Shown piece by piece: positions 17,444 through 26,516 of a stretch of 35,320 nucleotides of DNA (positions are counted from its first letter, which is position 1; every line of letters begins with the position of its first letter). A model generated the notes under the pieces. It was not told the DNA's origin. It ran no database searches and saw only the letters and a list, made by a program, of their open reading frames with translations. Source of the stretch: Pelomonas sp. KK5 (GTDB taxonomy: Bacteria; Pseudomonadota; Gammaproteobacteria; Burkholderiales; Burkholderiaceae_C); the NCBI RefSeq assembly GCF_001984095.1, contig NZ_LYVQ01000044.1, positions 1 to 35,320 of the forward strand, in the 5' to 3' direction. Made by a program: the position numbers and the translations under genes.

Positions 17444-18754
17444 TCAGTTCTCCAGCGCCCGGTCGCGGCTCTCCGGCAGCATCAGCATCGCCACCGCGGT
17501 GATCACGCTGGTCACCGCCACATACCAGGCCGGCGCGGCCGGGTTGCCGGTGGCGCCGATCAGCCAGGTGATGATGAACTGGGTCGTGCCGCCGAACAGG
17601 GCCACGCCGATCGCGTAGGCGATGGACAGGCCGGTGGCGCGGATGCCGCGCGGCAGCAGCTCGGGGATGGCGATCAGCGAGGCCGCACCGGTGATCGCCT
17701 GCAGGATGGCCAGGAAGGCCGTCACGGCCAGCAGCATCGCCGGCGTCGGGTTGGCGATCAGCAGGCCGAAGGCGGGCACCGTCAGCAGCGCCAGCGCCAG
17801 CCGCGGCCACAGCATCGCCGGCTTGCGGCCGTAGCGGTCGCACAGCCAGCCGCCCACCAGCGAGAACACCAGCGTCATCAGGCCCACCATCACCGTGGCG
17901 CCCATCGCGATCAGCGGCGGGAACTTCAGCGTGGTGATCGCATAGGTGGTCATGTAGCTGCCCACGTAGTTGGACACCGTGCCGCCCAGCACGACGAAGA
18001 CCGCCAGCGTGATCAGACGCCGGTGCTTCACCAGGCCGGCGGTGCCGCTGTTGGCGGCCACCACCGGCGCGTCGTGCAGGGTCTCGGGCATCGCGCGGCG
18101 CAGGTACAGGGCCACCGGCAGCAGCAGCAGGCCCGCGGCGAAGGGCAGGCGCCAGCCCCAGGCCTGCACCTCGGCCGGGCTCAGCGCGGACAGCACCCAC
18201 ACGCCCAGCCCGCCGGCCACCAGCGTCGCCGCGCCCTGGCTGGCGAGCTGCCAGCTGGCGAACAGGCCGCGCCGGTCGGCCGGCGCCGCCTCGATCAGGA
18301 AGGCGCTCGACGGCCCCACCTCGCCGCCCAGCGCCAGGCCCTGCACCAGCCGGCAGATCACCACGATGATCGGCGCCGCCATGCCGATGCGCTCGTAGGA
18401 CGGCGTCAGCGCCAGGCCCAGCGTGCCGACGGTGATCAGCGCGATCGTCAGCAGCATCGCCGGCTTGCGGCCGGCCCGGTCGGCGAAGGCGCCGATCAGC
18501 ACCCCGCCCAGCGGCCGCGACACGAAACCTACCCCGAACACCGCCACCGACAGCAGCAGCGAGCCCATGGCCGTGGAGGCCGGGAAGAAGGTCTTGCCGA
18601 TGTAGACGGCGAAGAAGGCGTAGGTGACGAAGTCGTAGAACTCCAGCGCATTGCCGGCCACGGTGGCGGCGACGATCTTGGTGGGGATCGTCGTGCGCGT
18701 GGGGATGCGGCTGGGGCTCGCCGGTGAGGTGAAGGCCGGGGTGGCAATGTCCAT
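17444..18754 (-). CDS. MHS-family MFS transporter
   Basis: A 436 aa inner-membrane symporter of the metabolite:H+ symporter branch of the major facilitator superfamily, with about 12 helices. The N-terminal signature NALEFYDFVTYAFFAVYIGK and the loop 2-3 motif GAFADRAGRKP are clear, and a second RYGRKPA motif occurs mid-protein. Relatives carry dicarboxylates, citrate, shikimate or osmolytes. Here the two flanking amidohydrolases suggest an N-acylated amino acid or similar organic acid, which is inference. The start has GAGG six bases upstream. It lies 24 bases after the M20 gene and 23 bases before the YtcJ-type gene, so all three are one operon. Confidence 0.93.
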   Translation of the reverse strand: MDIATPAFTSPASPSRIPTRTTIPTKIVAATVAGNALEFYDFVTYAFFAVYIGKTFFPASTAMGSLLLSVAVFGVGFVSRPLGGVLIGAFADRAGRKPAMLLTIALITVGTLGLALTPSYERIGMAAPIIVVICRLVQGLALGGEVGPSSAFLIEAAPADRRGLFASWQLASQGAATLVAGGLGVWVLSALSPAEVQAWGWRLPFAAGLLLLPVALYLRRAMPETLHDAPVVAANSGTAGLVKHRRLITLAVFVVLGGTVSNYVGSYMTTYAITTLKFPPLIAMGATVMVGLMTLVFSLVGGWLCDRYGRKPAMLWPRLALALLTVPAFGLLIANPTPAMLLAVTAFLAILQAITGAASLIAIPELLPRGIRATGLSIAYAIGVALFGGTTQFIITWLIGATGNPAAPAWYVAVTSVITAVAMLMLPESRDRALEN

Positions 18755-18778
18755 GGGGCGCCTCGCGGGTTGGAAGGA

Positions 18779-19981
18779 TCAGTCTGCCAGGAATCGCTCG
18801 GCCAGCAGCGTCCAGTAGGCCGCGCCGATGGCGATGTTGTCGTCGTTGAAGTCGTAGCCGGGGTTGTGGACCATGCAGGCGCCCTGGCTGTCGCCCTCGT
18901 CGCCATTGCCGATGAACAGGTAGCTGCCAGGCAGCCGTTCCAGCATGAAGGCGAAGTCCTCGCTGCCGCTGAGCGCCGGGCCGTGCTCGACGATGCCGGC
19001 GTCGCCGCGCAACTCGCGGCCGACGGCGCGGGCGAAGTCGGTCTCGGCCGGGGTGTTGACCAGCACCGGATAGCCGCTGCGCCAGGCGATGTCGGCGGCG
19101 ACGCCATAACTCTCCGCCTGAGCTGACACCAGCGCCCGGATGCGCCGCTCCAGCAGCGCGCGCACCTCGCGGTCCAGCGCGCGCACGCTCAGCTCCAGCG
19201 TGGCCTGGGCGGGGATCACGTTGTTGGCCTTGCCCGCATGGATCGCGCCGACGGTGACCACCGCCATCTGCTGAGGGTCGACGTTGCGCGACACGATGGT
19301 CTGCAGCGCCATCACGATGCTGGCGGCGGCGACCACCGTGTCGGTGGCCTTGTGCGGCATCGCGCCGTGGCCGCCGAAGCCGCTGAGGGTGATGGTCACG
19401 TAGTCCGAGGAGGCCATCGTCGGCCCGTCGCGGAACACCAGCTGGCCCTGCTTGACGCCGGGCATGTTGTGCATCGCGAAGACCGCGTCGCAGGGATGCT
19501 TCTCGAACAGGCCCTGCTCGATCATCCGCAGCGCGCCGGCGCCGCCCTCCTCGGCCGGCTGGAAGATCAGGTGCAGCGTGCCGCTGAAGCGGCCCTGTTC
19601 CGCCAAGCGCCTCGCCGCGGCGAGCAGCATGGCCGTGTGGCCGTCGTGCCCGCAGGCGTGCATCAGGCCGGGCTTGCGGCTGGCCCAGGCGTGGCCGGTG
19701 GCCTCCTGGATCGGCAGCGCGTCCATGTCCGCGCGCAGGCCCAGGCGCTTCATGCCGGTGCCGCGCCGCAGCGTGCCCACCACGCCGGTGCCGCCCAGGC
19801 CGCGGCTGACCTCGTAGCCCCAGTCCTGCAGCTTCGCGGCCACCAGCGCGGCCGTGCGGTGCTCCTCGAAGGCCAGCTCGGGCTCGGCGTGGATCTCGCG
19901 GCGCAGGCGGATGAACTCTCCCACCTGGGCGTTCATGGACTGGGCCAGGTAAGGGCTCGATTCCGTATCAATGGCAGCCAT
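18779..19981 (-). CDS. M20-family N-acyl-amino-acid amidohydrolase (hippurate hydrolase-like)
   Basis: A 400 aa metal-dependent amidohydrolase that would release an amino acid from an N-acylated form. Family motifs are HACGHDGHTAMLL (metal ligands Cys110 and His112), PAEEGGAGA (Glu144/Glu145) and AMHNMPG (His171). The dimerisation-domain segment GFGGHGAMPHKATD is also present, as is SGSEDFAFM near the C-terminus. The start at 19981 has GGAG six bases upstream; a longer frame to 20062 runs through the operator region and was rejected. It is the first gene of the minus-strand operon and diverges from a LysR gene that probably regulates it. Confidence 0.92.
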   Translation of the reverse strand: MAAIDTESSPYLAQSMNAQVGEFIRLRREIHAEPELAFEEHRTAALVAAKLQDWGYEVSRGLGGTGVVGTLRRGTGMKRLGLRADMDALPIQEATGHAWASRKPGLMHACGHDGHTAMLLAAARRLAEQGRFSGTLHLIFQPAEEGGAGALRMIEQGLFEKHPCDAVFAMHNMPGVKQGQLVFRDGPTMASSDYVTITLSGFGGHGAMPHKATDTVVAAASIVMALQTIVSRNVDPQQMAVVTVGAIHAGKANNVIPAQATLELSVRALDREVRALLERRIRALVSAQAESYGVAADIAWRSGYPVLVNTPAETDFARAVGRELRGDAGIVEHGPALSGSEDFAFMLERLPGSYLFIGNGDEGDSQGACMVHNPGYDFNDDNIAIGAAYWTLLAERFLAD

Positions 19982-20010
19982 CGGGGACTCCGGCGAATGG
20001 ATCTGGCTCG

Positions 20011-20040
20011 AATGTAGGAGCCCGCATCGCAATCGTCCAA
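20011..20040 (-). promoter_or_regulatory. Possible promoter of the M20 operon
   Basis: On the minus strand, TTGGAC (20035-20040) and TACATT (20011-20016) are separated by 18 bases, 29 bases upstream of the M20 start. Both hexamers are only partial matches. The -35 overlaps the CAATGCATTG palindrome, consistent with LysR activation. Confidence 0.35.
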
Positions 20041-20068
20041 TGCATTGTCGAGACTCATTCAATGAGTC
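20038..20068. promoter_or_regulatory. Two adjacent palindromes in the LysR/M20 divergent gap
   Basis: CAATGCATTG (20038-20047) is a perfect 10-bp palindrome. Four bases later GACTCATT (20052-20059) and AATGAGTC (20061-20068) form a perfect 8-bp inverted repeat around one base. LysR regulators typically bind a recognition and an activation site like this. The second repeat contains an upstream ATG of the LysR frame, an argument for the later LysR start. Confidence 0.55.
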
Positions 20069-20085
20069 GGGCGCATACTTTGGCC

Positions 20086-20979
20086 ATGACGCTCGTCCAG
20101 CTCCGCCACCTGATCTCGCTCGCGCAGAGCGGCTCCTTCAGCCGCTCGGCCGAGGCACTGCACCTCACCCAGCCGGCGCTGAGCCGCAGCATCAAGGCGC
20201 TGGAGGACGAGCTGGGCCAGCCGCTGTTCGACCGCGTGGGCCGCCGCGCCACGCCCACGGCCTACGGGCGCGAGGTGCTGGAGCGCGCCCGCCACCTGGT
20301 CTTCGAGGCCGACGAACTGGCGGCCAGCGGCAGCCGCCAGTTGGCGGGCCGCAGCGGTTCCATCCGCATCGGCATGGGCTCCGGGCCGGGCGCGATGCTG
20401 ATGACGCCGCTGCTGCAGCTGATGGCCACCGAGCACCCGCTGATCCGCTGCGAGGTCTCGCGCGCCCGCACCGACACGCTGGTGCAGGCGCTGCGGGCGC
20501 GCGAGCTCGACGCGCTGGTGGTGGACGCGCGCTCGTTGCAGCCGGCGCCGGACCTGAACGTGGGCAGCGTCAGCGAGATGCGCGGCACCGTCCTGTGCCG
20601 GCGCGGCCATCCGCTGGCGCGGCGGCGCGACAGCAAGACGCCGCTGCGCTTCGACGCCCTGCTGGCCTACCCGATCGGCGCCACCCCGCTCAGCGACGAG
20701 GTGGCCCGCACGCTGGTCGAGCGCTACGGCCCGCAGGCCCATCCGGCGCAGTGCGTGACGCTGCGCTGCGAGGAGATCCCGAGCCTGGTGGACGTGGCCA
20801 GGCACAGCGACGCAATCCTGATCGCGATCCGGGCTGCGGCGCCGGACCTGGTGGAGCTGCCGCTGAAGCCGGCGCTGAACGCGACAGCGCGGTTCGGGAT
20901 CGTGACGCTGGCGGGACGGGTGGAGGCGCCGGCGATGGGGATCGTCAGGGCCCTGGTGGAGCGCCTGATGGTCGATTGA
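20086..20979 (+). CDS. LysR-family transcriptional regulator
   Basis: A 297 aa LysR regulator with the helix-turn-helix at about residues 16-40 (GSFSRSAEALHLTQPALSRS) and a periplasmic-binding-like effector domain thereafter. The start at 20086 gives the typical N-terminus MTLVQLRHLISLA. The earlier ATG at 20062 lies inside a palindromic operator and adds eight residues of no family character; neither has a strong ribosome binding site. It diverges from the M20 / transporter / YtcJ operon and most likely activates it in response to the imported N-acyl compound or its product. The effector identity is not readable. Confidence 0.9.
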   Translation: MTLVQLRHLISLAQSGSFSRSAEALHLTQPALSRSIKALEDELGQPLFDRVGRRATPTAYGREVLERARHLVFEADELAASGSRQLAGRSGSIRIGMGSGPGAMLMTPLLQLMATEHPLIRCEVSRARTDTLVQALRARELDALVVDARSLQPAPDLNVGSVSEMRGTVLCRRGHPLARRRDSKTPLRFDALLAYPIGATPLSDEVARTLVERYGPQAHPAQCVTLRCEEIPSLVDVARHSDAILIAIRAAAPDLVELPLKPALNATARFGIVTLAGRVEAPAMGIVRALVERLMVD

Positions 20980-20990
20980 GGCCATCCCCA

Positions 20991-21010
20991 AGAACACCTC
21001 AGAACACCTC
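20991..21010 (+). repeat. Exact tandem duplication of a 10-base unit
   Basis: AGAACACCTC occurs twice head to tail at 20991-21000 and 21001-21010, just after the LysR stop and upstream of the sugar operon. It may be a replication slip or a direct-repeat binding site. No similar copy was noticed elsewhere in the window. Confidence 0.6.
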
Positions 21011-21020
21011 AAGCAAGGCG

Positions 21021-21050
21021 TTCACCGATTTCGGCTCCCGATCCCAGAAT
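21021..21050 (+). promoter_or_regulatory. Weak candidate promoter and operator of the sugar operon
   Basis: TTCACC (21021-21026) and CAGAAT (21045-21050) match four of six consensus bases each and are 18 bases apart. The imperfect palindrome CCGATTTCGG (21025-21034) overlaps the -35 and spacer and might be the site of the operon's LacI regulator. This is the best candidate in the 141-base gap but not strong. Confidence 0.25.
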
Positions 21051-21120
21051 CCATCGCAGCACGCAGGCCGCACGAATCCGGCAGGCGGCGAGATCGATCA
21101 ACGACATCCGGAGACAAACC

Positions 21121-22080
21121 GTGAAACACCCCCTGCGCACACTCACCCTCGGCACCGCCTCCGCGGCGCTTGCCGCCCTGTTCCTGTGCAGCCCCGCCGC
21201 CGCGCAGGGCACCTCAAAACAGATCTACCTCGTTTCCCACGGCAGCGAGTCGGATCCGTTCTGGATCGAGTGGAACCGCGGCGTCAAGGCGGCCTGCGAG
21301 AAGGTGCGGGCCAGGTGCAACGTGTCCTTCAACGCGAACAACGTCGCGGGGCAGAAGGAGGCGATCAACGCAGCGATCGCGGGCAAGGCCGACGCGATCG
21401 TCACCACCAGCGCCGAGCCCAAGCTGTGGAACACGGAGGTCGCCGCCGCGAAGAAGGCCGGCATCCCGGTGATCTTCTTCAACTCGGACGACCCCGCTTC
21501 CGGCCGCTATGCCTATGTGGGCGCCAACCTGCAGGAAGCGGGCGTGATCTGGGCGCGCTACCTGGTGGACAACAAGCTGGTGAAGGCCGGCGACAGCGTG
21601 TTCCTGCCGGTCGAGGCCGCGGGCGCCACGTACCAGATCCTGGAGACGCGGGGCATCGCCAGCGTCTTCGATCCGCTGGGCATCAAGCACCAGGTGCTGG
21701 AGGTCGGCTCGGACCCGGCCAGCCTGATCGCCCGCATGACCGAATACCTCACCGCCCATCGGGACGTGAAGGCCATCATCGGCCTGGGCGACCTGGTCAC
21801 CGCCCATGCGCGCACGGCGCTGAAGAACGTCGGCGCCAAGCCGGGCCAGATCCCGGTCGTCGGCTGGGGCAACACCAGGGAAACAGCCGACGCGGTGGTG
21901 GCCGGCTATGTGCAGGCTGGCCTGTGGCAGTTCCCCTACGACCAGGGCTACCTGCCGGTGATCATGGCCGACAACCTGGCCAAGCCGCAGGGCAAGGGCT
22001 ATGACGTGGTGACCCTGGCCGTCTACGACAAGAGCACCGTGCAGGACATCCTCAAGGGGATGGCCGGCGCCAAGAAGTGA
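21121..22080 (+). CDS. Periplasmic sugar-binding protein of an FrcB-like ABC importer
   Basis: The solute-binding component of a CUT2-type (ribose/fructose-like) ABC importer, 319 aa. It has a classical signal peptide of about 28 residues ending SPAAA, then a type I periplasmic binding fold with SHGSESDPFWIEWNRGV at the start, typical of the family. Hinge segments such as VVGWGNTRETADAVVAG follow later. Translation starts with GTG at 21121, supported by GGAGA (21110-21114) six bases upstream. It is the first gene of a ten-gene operon; the permease and ATPase follow at once. The ligand cannot be named, but family members bind monosaccharides, sugar alcohols or sugar derivatives. Confidence 0.92.
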   Translation: MKHPLRTLTLGTASAALAALFLCSPAAAQGTSKQIYLVSHGSESDPFWIEWNRGVKAACEKVRARCNVSFNANNVAGQKEAINAAIAGKADAIVTTSAEPKLWNTEVAAAKKAGIPVIFFNSDDPASGRYAYVGANLQEAGVIWARYLVDNKLVKAGDSVFLPVEAAGATYQILETRGIASVFDPLGIKHQVLEVGSDPASLIARMTEYLTAHRDVKAIIGLGDLVTAHARTALKNVGAKPGQIPVVGWGNTRETADAVVAGYVQAGLWQFPYDQGYLPVIMADNLAKPQGKGYDVVTLAVYDKSTVQDILKGMAGAKK

Positions 22081-22094
22081 TCGAAGCGAACCCC

Positions 22095-23147
22095 ATGAAC
22101 ACCACCAAGCTCGCGCCGCCGGGGGCGGCAAGACCTGTCCCCCCACCCGTGCCCGCCGCCGCAAGAAAGCGCCTCGAGGTCCGCGTCCTGGCCACGCTGG
22201 CCAGGCATCGCGAACTGACGCCGCTGCTGATCCTGCTCGTGCTGTCCGCCGGGTTCACGATGCTGAACCCGAACTTCTTCTCCAGCCTCAATGTGACGAC
22301 GCTGCTCTCCATCGTGCCGGAACTGGGCATCATCGCGCTGGGCATGGCGCTGCTGCTGACGGCCGGCGAGTTCGATCTCTCCGTCGGCGCGGTGTTCGGC
22401 CTGGCGCCGATCCTGCTGCTGCTGGCCGTGCAGTTCGGCGCGCCGCTGCCGCTGGCGCTCGCCGGCGCGCTGGCGGTGTCGGTGGCGATTGGCTGCCTGA
22501 ACGGCGTGCTGGTGACCGGCCTGTCGATCACGTCCTTCCTGGTCACGCTGTCCATCCTGCTGATCGTCCGCGGGTCGGCGCTGTTCGTCACCAACGGCTT
22601 CCCGCAGCAGCCGCTGGAGGACGAGTCGCTGCTGCGCTCGCTGCTGGCCGGCAACTTCGAGCTCGCGGGCATCACGGTCAATGCGTCCCTGGTCTGGTTC
22701 GCGGGCCTCGCGGCGCTGTGCCACTACCTGCTGCGCCATGCGCGCCTGGGCAACTGGATCGTGGCGACCGGCAGCAACAGCGCGGCCGCGACGGCGCGCG
22801 GCGTGCCGACCGCGGGCGTGAAGATCGGCCTGTTCGCATTGACCTCGGCGCTCGCGGGCTTCGCCGGCATCCTCAGCGCGCTGCGCATCTCCTCGGCCTC
22901 GCCGGTGGCCGGCACCGGCTACGAGCTGGAGGTGATCGCCATGGTCGTGATCGGCGGCACGGTGCTGACCGGCGGCCAGGGCACGATCGTCGGCACCGTC
23001 ATCGGCGTGATGCTGCTGCGGATCATCCGCAACGGCATCATCATGGCCGGCGCCCCCGGGCTGGCCTACAACATCTTCGTCGGCGTGATCATCCTCGCGA
23101 TGCTGATCATCCATGCGCGCCTCGAGAAATACACCAAGCTGCGCTGA
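22095..23147 (+). CDS. Sugar ABC transporter permease (FrcC/RbsC-like)
   Basis: A 350 aa inner-membrane permease of the CUT2 branch with about nine or ten helices. Family segments include ALGMALLLTAGEFDLSVGA near residue 90 and VIGGTVLTGGQGTIVGTVIG near residue 300. The N-terminal 40 residues are Pro/Ala-rich and cytoplasmic. The ATG at 22095 was chosen; an in-frame GTG at 22077 overlaps the stop of the binding-protein gene as GTGA and would add six residues. The ATPase gene follows after 16 bases. Together with its neighbours it forms one complete importer. Confidence 0.93.
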   Translation: MNTTKLAPPGAARPVPPPVPAAARKRLEVRVLATLARHRELTPLLILLVLSAGFTMLNPNFFSSLNVTTLLSIVPELGIIALGMALLLTAGEFDLSVGAVFGLAPILLLLAVQFGAPLPLALAGALAVSVAIGCLNGVLVTGLSITSFLVTLSILLIVRGSALFVTNGFPQQPLEDESLLRSLLAGNFELAGITVNASLVWFAGLAALCHYLLRHARLGNWIVATGSNSAAATARGVPTAGVKIGLFALTSALAGFAGILSALRISSASPVAGTGYELEVIAMVVIGGTVLTGGQGTIVGTVIGVMLLRIIRNGIIMAGAPGLAYNIFVGVIILAMLIIHARLEKYTKLR

Positions 23148-23163
23148 AGGGCCACGCATCATC

Positions 23164-23940
<777 letters not shown>

Positions 23941-23956
23941 GCAGGAAGGCCCCACC

Positions 23957-25132
23957 ATGCCTCGACTGTTCGGAAGAGACTGGAGCCGGCGCGAGCTGGC
24001 CGCGCAGGCGGGCCAGCTGGGCCAGTACGCCGGAGTCCAGTTGCTGACGCTGGGCGACGGCGCCGGGCGCGGCCTGCGCTGCCTCGAGTTCCGCACCGGC
24101 ACCGGCCTCGCCTTCCGCGTGCTGGTGGACCGGGCCTTCGACATCGGCCCCTGCGAGTTCCGTGGCGCCTCGCTGGGCTGGCAGTCGCCGACCGGCCTGC
24201 GCCATCCCGGCCTGCACGAGAACGCCGACGAGGACGGCCTGGGCTGGCTGCGCTCCTTCAGCGGCCTGCACGTCACCTGCGGGCTGGACCACACGCTGGG
24301 GCCGGAGCTGGAAACCGCCGCGCACTACCACCACCCCCATCGCCAGGCGGTCCGCCAGCCGCTGCACGGCCGCATCGCCAACACGCCCGCGCGCCTGACC
24401 GGCCATGGCGAGCGCTGGGACGGCGACGAGTGCGTGCTGTGGGCCGAGGGCGAGGTCCGCCAGGCCGCGGTCTTCGGCGAGAACCTGTGCCTCTACAGGC
24501 GGGTCGAGGCCCGCGTGGGCGGCAATACCTTCTCCATCCGCGACCGGGTGGTCAACGAAGGCTTCTCCACCACGCCGCACATGCTGATGTACCACATCAA
24601 CCTGGGCCATCCGCTGCTCGACGCCGGCAGCCGCTACGTGGCGCCGGTGCGGCACACCCGGTGGGCCGCGCACGCCGGGCGCCTGCGCGAGCAGGGCGTG
24701 GGCAGCGTGACCCAGGGCGGCCCGCAGCCGGGCTTCGTCGAGCAGGTGTTCGAGCATGCGATGGCGGCCGGCCCCGACGGGCGCATTCCGATGGGCCTGG
24801 TGAACCCGGGCTTCGACGGCGGCCACGGCCTGGGTCTGGCGATCGAGGTCGATGCGCGCGAGTTCCCCTGCCACCTGCAATGGCAGAACCTGCGCAGCGG
24901 CCTCTACACGATGGCCATCGAGCCGAGCACGAACCACGCGCCGGGCAAGCAGTTCGCGCGCGAACGCGGCGAGCTGATCCAGCTGGCCGCCGGCGAGGAG
25001 CGCCGCTACGGCGTGGACTACACGGTGCTGGACGGCAGCGCCGAGATCGAGCGCTTCGAGCGCCGCATCGCCAGCCTGGCGCCGCACCCGCAGCAGGACT
25101 ATCCAACGCCCACCGGGCGATGGGACGACTGA
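23957..25132 (+). CDS. DUF4432 aldose-epimerase-like protein
   Basis: A 391 aa beta-sandwich protein of the DUF4432 group within the galactose-mutarotase-like fold. Recognition rests on the VDRAFDIGPCEFRG and HGRIANTPA segments, a mid-protein MLMYHINLGHPLLDAG and MAIEPSTNH near the end. Proteins of this fold interconvert sugar anomers or bind sugars, and several conserved His and Glu residues would suit that. Position after a sugar importer supports action on the imported sugar or its oxidised form. The catalytic role is not established for this subgroup. The stop is four bases before the desaturase-like gene, so the two are coupled. Confidence 0.8.
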   Translation: MPRLFGRDWSRRELAAQAGQLGQYAGVQLLTLGDGAGRGLRCLEFRTGTGLAFRVLVDRAFDIGPCEFRGASLGWQSPTGLRHPGLHENADEDGLGWLRSFSGLHVTCGLDHTLGPELETAAHYHHPHRQAVRQPLHGRIANTPARLTGHGERWDGDECVLWAEGEVRQAAVFGENLCLYRRVEARVGGNTFSIRDRVVNEGFSTTPHMLMYHINLGHPLLDAGSRYVAPVRHTRWAAHAGRLREQGVGSVTQGGPQPGFVEQVFEHAMAAGPDGRIPMGLVNPGFDGGHGLGLAIEVDAREFPCHLQWQNLRSGLYTMAIEPSTNHAPGKQFARERGELIQLAAGEERRYGVDYTVLDGSAEIERFERRIASLAPHPQQDYPTPTGRWDD

Positions 25133-25136
25133 GAAC

Positions 25137-26204
25137 ATGAGCCAAGTCGAGAACGAATCACCGCACGTGAGCGCGCAGGACTACGCCCTGATCGGCGGCG
25201 CCGGCGAGCGTGCGCGGGCCGCGGGCCTGGTCAACGGCGCCTGGTACCGCTGCGCCGTTCCCCGGGCCACGATGAAGGCGCTGATGCAGCGCAGCGACGG
25301 CCCCGCGATCCGCGACACGCTGCTGTGGCTGGCGCTGATCGCGGGCAGCGGCGCGCTGGCCTTCGCGCTGCGCGGCAGCGCGTGGTGCATCCCCGCCTTC
25401 ATCGTCTACGGCGCGCTGTATGGCGGCTCCGCTGATTCGCGCTGGCACGAGGCCGGGCACGGCACGGCCTTCCGCACGCGCTGGATGAACGAGGCGCTGT
25501 ACCAGCTGGCCAGCTTCATGATCTTGCGACGCCCGACGGTCTGGCGCTGGAGCCATGCGCGCCATCATTCGGACACCCTGGTCACCGGCCGCGACCCGGA
25601 GATCGCGGTGCAGCGGCCTCCGAGCGTCGCCAGGATCCTGGCGAACGTGTTCGCGCTGGAGTCCGGTCCTTCGGCGCTGCGCCAGGTGCTCGCCAACGCC
25701 TTCGGCCGCGTCGACCCGCAGGAGCGGAGCTTCATCCCGGAGAGCGAGCATCCGCGCGTGGTCCGCGAGGCGCGCGCCTGGCTGGTGGCCTATGCCGCCG
25801 TCGCCGCGTGCTGCGTCGCGACCGCTTCGCCGTGGCCGCTGATGTTCGTCGGCCTGCCTTCCTTCTACGGCGCCTGGCTCTATGTCTTCTTCGGCCTGAC
25901 CCAGCACGCCGGCCTGCCCGAGAACACGCTGGACCATCGCCTCAACTGCCGCACGATACGGATGAATCCGGTGTTCCGCTTCCTGTACTGGAACATGAAC
26001 TATCACGTCGAGCACCACATGTTCCCGATGGTTCCGTACCACGCGCTGCCCAGGCTGCATGAGGAGATGAAGCAGGACTGCCCGCCGCCCTATCCCGGCA
26101 TCCGGGCGGCCTACCGCGAGCTGGTCCCGGCCGTGCTGCGGCAGCGGACGGAACCTGCCCACCACATCGTGCGGCCCCTGCCCACCAACGATTCGAAGGC
26201 CTGA
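25137..26204 (+). CDS. Fatty-acid-desaturase-fold membrane di-iron oxygenase
   Basis: A 355 aa integral-membrane protein with the three histidine boxes of the desaturase/alkane-hydroxylase superfamily: HEAGH (104-108), HARHH (140-144) and HVEHH (290-294). These bind a non-haem di-iron centre that activates O2. Hydrophobic segments lie at about 60-95 and 215-255. Family members desaturate lipids, but others hydroxylate alkanes, xylenes or carotenoids. Here the gene is followed at three bases by its likely electron donors, a Rieske ferredoxin and a ferredoxin reductase, inside a sugar-uptake operon. A soluble or amphiphilic sugar-like substrate, hydroxylated or oxidatively demethylated, is therefore more plausible than a fatty acid. 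Fold and metal site are seen; the substrate is unknown. Confidence 0.85.
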   Translation: MSQVENESPHVSAQDYALIGGAGERARAAGLVNGAWYRCAVPRATMKALMQRSDGPAIRDTLLWLALIAGSGALAFALRGSAWCIPAFIVYGALYGGSADSRWHEAGHGTAFRTRWMNEALYQLASFMILRRPTVWRWSHARHHSDTLVTGRDPEIAVQRPPSVARILANVFALESGPSALRQVLANAFGRVDPQERSFIPESEHPRVVREARAWLVAYAAVAACCVATASPWPLMFVGLPSFYGAWLYVFFGLTQHAGLPENTLDHRLNCRTIRMNPVFRFLYWNMNYHVEHHMFPMVPYHALPRLHEEMKQDCPPPYPGIRAAYRELVPAVLRQRTEPAHHIVRPLPTNDSKA

Positions 26205-26207
26205 GAC

Positions 26208-26516
26208 ATGAGCGAATGGATTGAAGTCTGCCCGCTGGCTGCACTGGACGAGGAGGACGTGATGCGCTTCGACCACGCGGGCCGCAGCTTCGCGGTCTAC
26301 CGCATCGGCGACGAGGTGTTCGCCTCCGACGGCCTGTGCACCCATGAGCAGGTGCATCTGTGCGACGGCCTGGTGATGGACGGCGTCATCGAATGCCCCA
26401 AGCACAACGGCCGTTTCGACGTGCGTACCGGCCGGGCGCTCGGCGCGCCGGTCTGCGTCAATCTCGGGACCTATCCCGCCAAGGTCGATGGCGGCAGGAT
26501 CCTGATCCAGCCATGA
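26208..26516 (+). CDS. Rieske-type [2Fe-2S] ferredoxin
   Basis: A 102 aa single-domain Rieske ferredoxin. The cluster ligands are Cys44 and His46 in GLCTHEQVHLCDG, and Cys63 and His66 in IECPKHNGRFD. Such proteins shuttle electrons from a flavoprotein reductase to an oxygenase. It lies three bases after the desaturase-fold gene and overlaps the reductase start by four bases, so the three make a complete electron chain for one oxygenase. Rieske donors usually serve Rieske oxygenases; pairing with a membrane di-iron enzyme is less usual. Confidence 0.94.
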   Translation: MSEWIEVCPLAALDEEDVMRFDHAGRSFAVYRIGDEVFASDGLCTHEQVHLCDGLVMDGVIECPKHNGRFDVRTGRALGAPVCVNLGTYPAKVDGGRILIQP

